From NCBI GenBank assembly GCA_964614415.1, contig CAZTLE010000153.1, forward strand, positions 1 through 10,303: 10,303 bases of DNA. The letters are read 5' to 3'. The notes beneath the pieces were generated by a model. It worked only from the letters and a program-made list of their open reading frames with translations, was not told the origin of the DNA and searched no databases. Numbering within the stretch: the stretch's first letter is position 1; every line of letters begins with the position of its first letter. The stretch is from CAZTLE01 sp964614415. Lineage in GTDB: Bacteria; Bacteroidota; Bacteroidia; Flavobacteriales; Flavobacteriaceae. A program made the translations under genes and the position numbers. Of this stretch, positions 6,901 to 10,303 are shown one piece after another.

Positions 6901-9900
6901 CAAGCAACGGAAGCAATACGACCGCCATTCGAAATGCGCTAGTCGCCCAAAACAAGATCCATGAAGTTCTGGAGACCCATACGTATAAGAACGGACTTAA
7001 GTTATCGGAAACAAACACCATTTATGATATTTACAATGGTCTGGTACTACCTGCCCGTGCAGAGATGGCTAAGGGACAGGACAATCCGGAGACCCGGATC
7101 GAATTCCACAACTATGACGAACACGGCAACCCGTTGGAGGTAAGTAAGGCAGGAGGCACGCACATAAGTTATGTGTGGGGTTATGATAAAATGTATCCCG
7201 TTGCCAAAGTTGCGAACGCGACCTACTCGGATATTAGTTCCGTACTGGGCTCGAATTTTGATCTGGGGGGAAATGGACTGAGCGCCACCCAGCAAAACAA
7301 CTTGAGAAACACCCTGGCGGATGCACAGGTAATTACCCTGGAGTACGATCCGATGATTGGTATGACAAGCGCTACCGATCCCAGGAATTATTCGATGACA
7401 TACGAGTATGACAACTTCTACCGGCTATACCAGGTGCGTAACCAGGACAATCATATTCTAAGCAGGAACGAATATCTCTATGGAGCGCCTAACTACGTAA
7501 AAACAACCGCTTATCAGGTTGAAACCACCGACGGTGCTACTCACGCTACAACAAGCAACGCCCTTACTAACGACGACAAAATTGAAAGCATTACATATTT
7601 GGACGGACTGGGCAGAGCTATTCAGAATATTACCAGGCAGGGAGGTGGAAACAAGCAGGACATAATTGCTCCCATAGTCTATGATTCCTACGGAAGACAG
7701 GCGACCGAATACCTGCCGTACGCAGACCCTAACCAGGCATCCGGAACTTCTAACCTCAACTTTAGGGATCCGGCAACCTTGCTCACGGACCTCGAAAATT
7801 ACTACTATAACAAATACGAACAGGATCGTATTGGTCCCAATAGTATCAATCCCTATTCCTACAAGGTTTTTGAGGCCTCTCCGTTAAACCGGATGATCGA
7901 ACAAGCCGCACCGGGTAAATCCTGGTTCCTGGATATGAACAATGTGAGCACTCAAACACTAAGTGTTGATCTGCCCAACATAGTGGAAGATTTTTCCAGA
8001 CCCTTGTACACCAATGACTTTGTACAAAACAGTATTACAAACAGTCCACTAGGGTCCATCAACATTGTAAACAACCAGTTGTCACTCACTTTTAACGGTG
8101 TATGGGCTCCCAGCAAATTGAATGTGGGTAATGTGGTCTTTCTAAGCACAAGTCCCGTATTGTTGGACGACATATACATTGGTCAACTTACCGATGGTAA
8201 CGGGGCTCCCCTCCCCTTTACACTAGAGATCAAAAACGGCTATCTGCATATAGCATCGACCAATGCCGACCTGCTAACCACCAGTATTGATTTTTCGGTT
8301 AGCAACCAGAGCATTCCAACAACACAGACAGTTGATTTCAACAAACGGACATCGACCAACAATACCGCTCGGTTTGGATATCATCTGAATACGTATGGAT
8401 TTGGCAGCACGACAGGCGATAACGTGATAAACTATCGGGTAGTATTTCTAACTGATAATACTGAGTCTCCTACACTCCAGTTCGATGGTTATTACCAGGC
8501 GGGAGAGCTATTTAAGTCTGTCACCAAAGATGAGAACTGGCAACCTACGGACGGGAAAGACCATACTACCGAAGAGTTTACTGATAGCCACGGACGCGTT
8601 ATTTTAAAACGGACCTTCGATAACGGAGTAGGTCACGATACGCAATATGTATATGACGACTTTGGCAATCTCACCTATGTCCTGTCTCCCAAAGGAAGTG
8701 ACAATCTCATTAAAAAAGAAGGCTTCAGAGACTTTATACAACGGGTTAATGTGCCCGAGCACTTCACCACCAAATCTGCCCGTGCAGATGGCGATGCCAG
8801 CATTGAGTTATTGGACATGGAACTCACAGTGGTCCTCAATGTGCGCTGGGACGACAAGACCGACCTCAACGGTATCTCTGTACCTATAGAACAACCGGTA
8901 CCCGATATGTGGGTAGGGATTATCCAGGGTCATGATGTGTACTACGTGGTTTCAATCCAGGGTGGAAAACTGCTATTCTCCGGTTACGGCAATGTTACCG
9001 AAATCCATGAAATTTTTAGGATTACGGTTCCGTCGTATCTCGTATCACAGACAGTATTGGATAATTTGTGCTATCAATATCATTACGACAAGCGCAATCG
9101 TCTCATTGAAAAGAAAATTCCCGGTAAAGGGTGGGAAGACATAGTGTATGACAATCTGGACCGTCCTGCACTTACGCGGGACAGCAAACTAAAATCGCTG
9201 CAATACTGGTTATTCACAAAGTACGATGCTTTTGATCGGCCTGTGTACACCGGAACGTACAATTCCAGCACACATCGCCGGAATCTGCAAAACACGATGA
9301 ATAGCCAGTCCAATTACAATGAAACCCGTACAGGTTCTTCCACGCAGTTAGACCCTTCAACAGCACTGTACTATACTAACAATGCTTTTCCGACCACCAA
9401 TGTCGGAGAGTTACATACCATCAGTTACTACGACAGTTATGCTGCTGACATTACTTCGGAGTTTCCCGATCCCGGAACGGTGTACGGGGTCTCTACAACC
9501 GGCAATATCAAGACCCTGTCAACCGGTAGCAAAGTGCGGGTGCTGGATACGAACACCTGGATTACTTCCGGAACATACTATGACGCAAAGGCACAGCCTA
9601 TGTATCTGGGATCCAAAAATGTCTTTCTGAATTCCGAAGAAATACTGGAATCAAAATTAGACTTCCTGGGGAAACCTCTGGAAACACGCAGCCTACACAC
9701 CAGGGATGGCAATTTGATCACCATTGATGATCTGTTTACCTATGATCATACCGGTCGATTATTGACCCATCGGCAAAAGGCAGGGAATAACAACTTCGAA
9801 CTCATTCTTAGCAACACCTATGATGAGATTGGACAACTGGAACGCAAGGACGTTGGTAATCTGGAAACCACTCCATTGCAAAATATAGATTACACCTACA

Positions 9901-10303
9901 ATATCCGTGGATGGTTAACACAGATCAATGATCTTGGCAATCTTGGTAATGATCTGTTCAGTTTTGGAATTGGCTATGACGGGGAAGTCCCCGGCAGTAA
10001 CTGGCAAAGTGCTACCAAGTTGTTTAATGGAAATATTTCTAAAACCGCATGGAGAACCGCAAATGATAGCAAATGGAGGGAGTATCATTATGAGTACGAT
10101 GCCCTTAATCGTATTAACGAAGCGAACTATTATTCGCAAGGCGAGGGAGGGCGCTACCGGGTGAGTGATATTACCTATGATAAGAACGGGAACATTCTGA
10201 GTCTGGATCGCAAGGGACTAATTGAACAAACCAGTGCCTTTGCAATGATCGATGATCTTACCTATCAGTATCAGTCTAATAGCAATAGGCTAAGGAGCGT
10301 TGC
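3942..10303 (+). CDS. Giant exported RHS/YD-repeat protein, DUF6443 type (3' end outside window)
   Basis: One frame stays open for over 2,120 codons to the window edge. An in-frame TAA (3936-3938) two codons upstream fixes the ATG at 3942, which has an A-rich leader and no Shine-Dalgarno. Residues 1-19 (MKKILATFSLLLLALGLQA) form a Sec signal peptide. Domains in order: an SpvB-like N-terminal segment (about 37-109) with GWTGTGW and RGIRDE; FPTGG near 507; GGGLRIKSV (675-683); YDEHGNP (1058); YVWGYDKMYPVAKV (1077-1090); a DUF6443-like segment around YLDGLGR (1219) to SPLNR (1313) and APGKSW (1323-1328); VTKDENW/TTEEF/GRVILKRTF (1521-1559); LCYQYHYD (1709-1716); YD repeats near 1932, 1960, 2050 and 2079; and NIRGWL (1987-1992). 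Such proteins probably fold into a beta-rich shell outside the inner membrane. The RHS core and any toxin tail lie beyond 10303. I found no clear promoter at 3761-3941. Three stretches lack family motifs: about 527-667, 1329-1470 and 1587-1705. Confidence 0.92.
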   Translation, partial: MKKILATFSLLLLALGLQAQELPQVIPPSPSVSSLMHFEEVPVDYYSGQPNIQFPIYSKNAGSNLTIPVVLRYNTMGLRVSEQSGWTGTGWALDGEIIISRSVRGIRDEAQRSDVNPAGRTEVGVYHNGFFDLDFSQQNILANLSNATVQNFVWNASGKGSGGSALPNDGAYDKEMDLYQLSLLGVSARFIIAKETSNTGDCLKVKMLSNDGNLIVEPTYDPISYAISSFTITDTNGLVYTLDVTETNTTVTGTASELQNYTMSNLSISETSHVSAWKVSEIRNSNSELLATYNYHPTEPEVFNLPVSWVKNTLKNSPGLATTFGALEDTNHGNTLDDPFGLSAYNNSIVSPRISMNHTSVTVYSRKLSSIAFRDQSRIEFVLSSGNHPEYINSGKKLDEIVIKDTNGSIFKRFEFNYWNNSNNRLFLSQVKEYFETSADVHEYDFEYTDKENLPGKTNFPGEHIGVTDLWGYYKPANAPNAPVTYYLPEKSADKDGVLTGSLKSISFPTGGKKEFEFESNTIAHMGSRPFTDQEFKFYNPDNWDLSGSSNAFVSYNNTNIGSPSNSTSAIFEITEAQEGHFIGDLEIGTHDFDTDAYLGNIAIKLNEVTSTGTFIQEADTFTFLDNRVTQLEPGYYQLEYINLNLPNGNEPTIKVVGTLYYKKFKPFIDRLIYGGGLRIKSVTFKDTDGSEERKFQYKYDDTYLTSGTRPREKKISTGAIDGFLTNVKEYILTKSHLLATRSGGIGNTTTLTHHGFSANYLVQEYLNSAYVSMTKGNYVGYRRVRMLEENNGEIVFEYTTPADFPTYGTNYGWPFLPKKDQSHQHGLLKKERVYNEDGFLLKETQNDYDIVEYVQGKWLYTYDKNCQWTALYNTYDNYIQKSIGSGIAHPGLIASDYDNCASHHPDYLDAPVYYHYRDFYFTRTLLSDTRINEYYYDEDGNQSVKKATRSLTYEPQNYQVSEEVSTFKENGTDVVYSTRYYYPVGPSNGSNTTAIRNALVAQNKIHEVLETHTYKNGLKLSETNTIYDIYNGLVLPARAEMAKGQDNPETRIEFHNYDEHGNPLEVSKAGGTHISYVWGYDKMYPVAKVANATYSDISSVLGSNFDLGGNGLSATQQNNLRNTLADAQVITLEYDPMIGMTSATDPRNYSMTYEYDNFYRLYQVRNQDNHILSRNEYLYGAPNYVKTTAYQVETTDGATHATTSNALTNDDKIESITYLDGLGRAIQNITRQGGGNKQDIIAPIVYDSYGRQATEYLPYADPNQASGTSNLNFRDPATLLTDLENYYYNKYEQDRIGPNSINPYSYKVFEASPLNRMIEQAAPGKSWFLDMNNVSTQTLSVDLPNIVEDFSRPLYTNDFVQNSITNSPLGSINIVNNQLSLTFNGVWAPSKLNVGNVVFLSTSPVLLDDIYIGQLTDGNGAPLPFTLEIKNGYLHIASTNADLLTTSIDFSVSNQSIPTTQTVDFNKRTSTNNTARFGYHLNTYGFGSTTGDNVINYRVVFLTDNTESPTLQFDGYYQAGELFKSVTKDENWQPTDGKDHTTEEFTDSHGRVILKRTFDNGVGHDTQYVYDDFGNLTYVLSPKGSDNLIKKEGFRDFIQRVNVPEHFTTKSARADGDASIELLDMELTVVLNVRWDDKTDLNGISVPIEQPVPDMWVGIIQGHDVYYVVSIQGGKLLFSGYGNVTEIHEIFRITVPSYLVSQTVLDNLCYQYHYDKRNRLIEKKIPGKGWEDIVYDNLDRPALTRDSKLKSLQYWLFTKYDAFDRPVYTGTYNSSTHRRNLQNTMNSQSNYNETRTGSSTQLDPSTALYYTNNAFPTTNVGELHTISYYDSYAADITSEFPDPGTVYGVSTTGNIKTLSTGSKVRVLDTNTWITSGTYYDAKAQPMYLGSKNVFLNSEEILESKLDFLGKPLETRSLHTRDGNLITIDDLFTYDHTGRLLTHRQKAGNNNFELILSNTYDEIGQLERKDVGNLETTPLQNIDYTYNIRGWLTQINDLGNLGNDLFSFGIGYDGEVPGSNWQSATKLFNGNISKTAWRTANDSKWREYHYEYDALNRINEANYYSQGEGGRYRVSDITYDKNGNILSLDRKGLIEQTSAFAMIDDLTYQYQSNSNRLRSV

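Noticed and set aside
9928..9957. Short direct repeat (GATCTTGGCAATCTTGGTAA-like) in the RHS gene
   Set aside because: It encodes NDLGNLGNDL and is a local similarity between adjacent codons, too short to suggest a mobile or regulatory repeat.
3942..10303. Possibility that the RHS gene is a frameshifted pseudogene or several genes
   Set aside because: Reading the frame codon by codon from 3942 to 10303 gives no stop, and family motifs stay in the same frame from start to end.

Overview
The window looks like chromosomal DNA from a marine-type Flavobacteriia/Bacteroidota bacterium. The long form of 1-pyrroline-5-carboxylate dehydrogenase, the DUF6695-like and NRDE proteins, and a giant exported YD-repeat protein of the DUF6443 type all fit that group. 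Start codons follow A-rich leaders without Shine-Dalgarno sequences. Two promoter-like sites match the Bacteroidota pattern TTG-N19-TANNTTTG. The assignment comes from recognising families and was not computed.

Layout: (1) Positions 1-213 hold the C-terminal half of ApaG on the + strand. (2) On the - strand, a two-gene unit reads 1893 to 182: an NRDE/TANGO2-family protein followed by a DUF6695-like protein. The two are coupled by a 4-base ATGA overlap, and the second gene runs 32 bases into the 3' end of apaG. (3) Head-to-head with that unit is pruA (2062-3687, +), complete and with all catalytic residues. The 168-base divergent region carries a plausible promoter for each direction. (4) A 254-base intergenic stretch holds degenerate AT-rich octamer repeats, a strong intrinsic terminator and a second weaker hairpin with a T-run. 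(5) From 3942 to beyond the window end there is one uninterrupted reading frame of more than 2,120 codons. It encodes a Sec-exported RHS/YD-repeat protein whose C-terminal core and any variable tail lie outside the window.

The first 3.7 kb is ordinary housekeeping sequence: proline catabolism, ApaG and a conserved pair of poorly characterised proteins. The last 6.4 kb is an accessory-type surface or secreted giant protein. Its most interesting aspect is that the recognisable family backbone is interrupted by three stretches of about 120-140 residues each. These lack YD motifs and look like inserted beta-rich domains. No RNA genes, CRISPR arrays, insertion sequences or attachment sites were seen.
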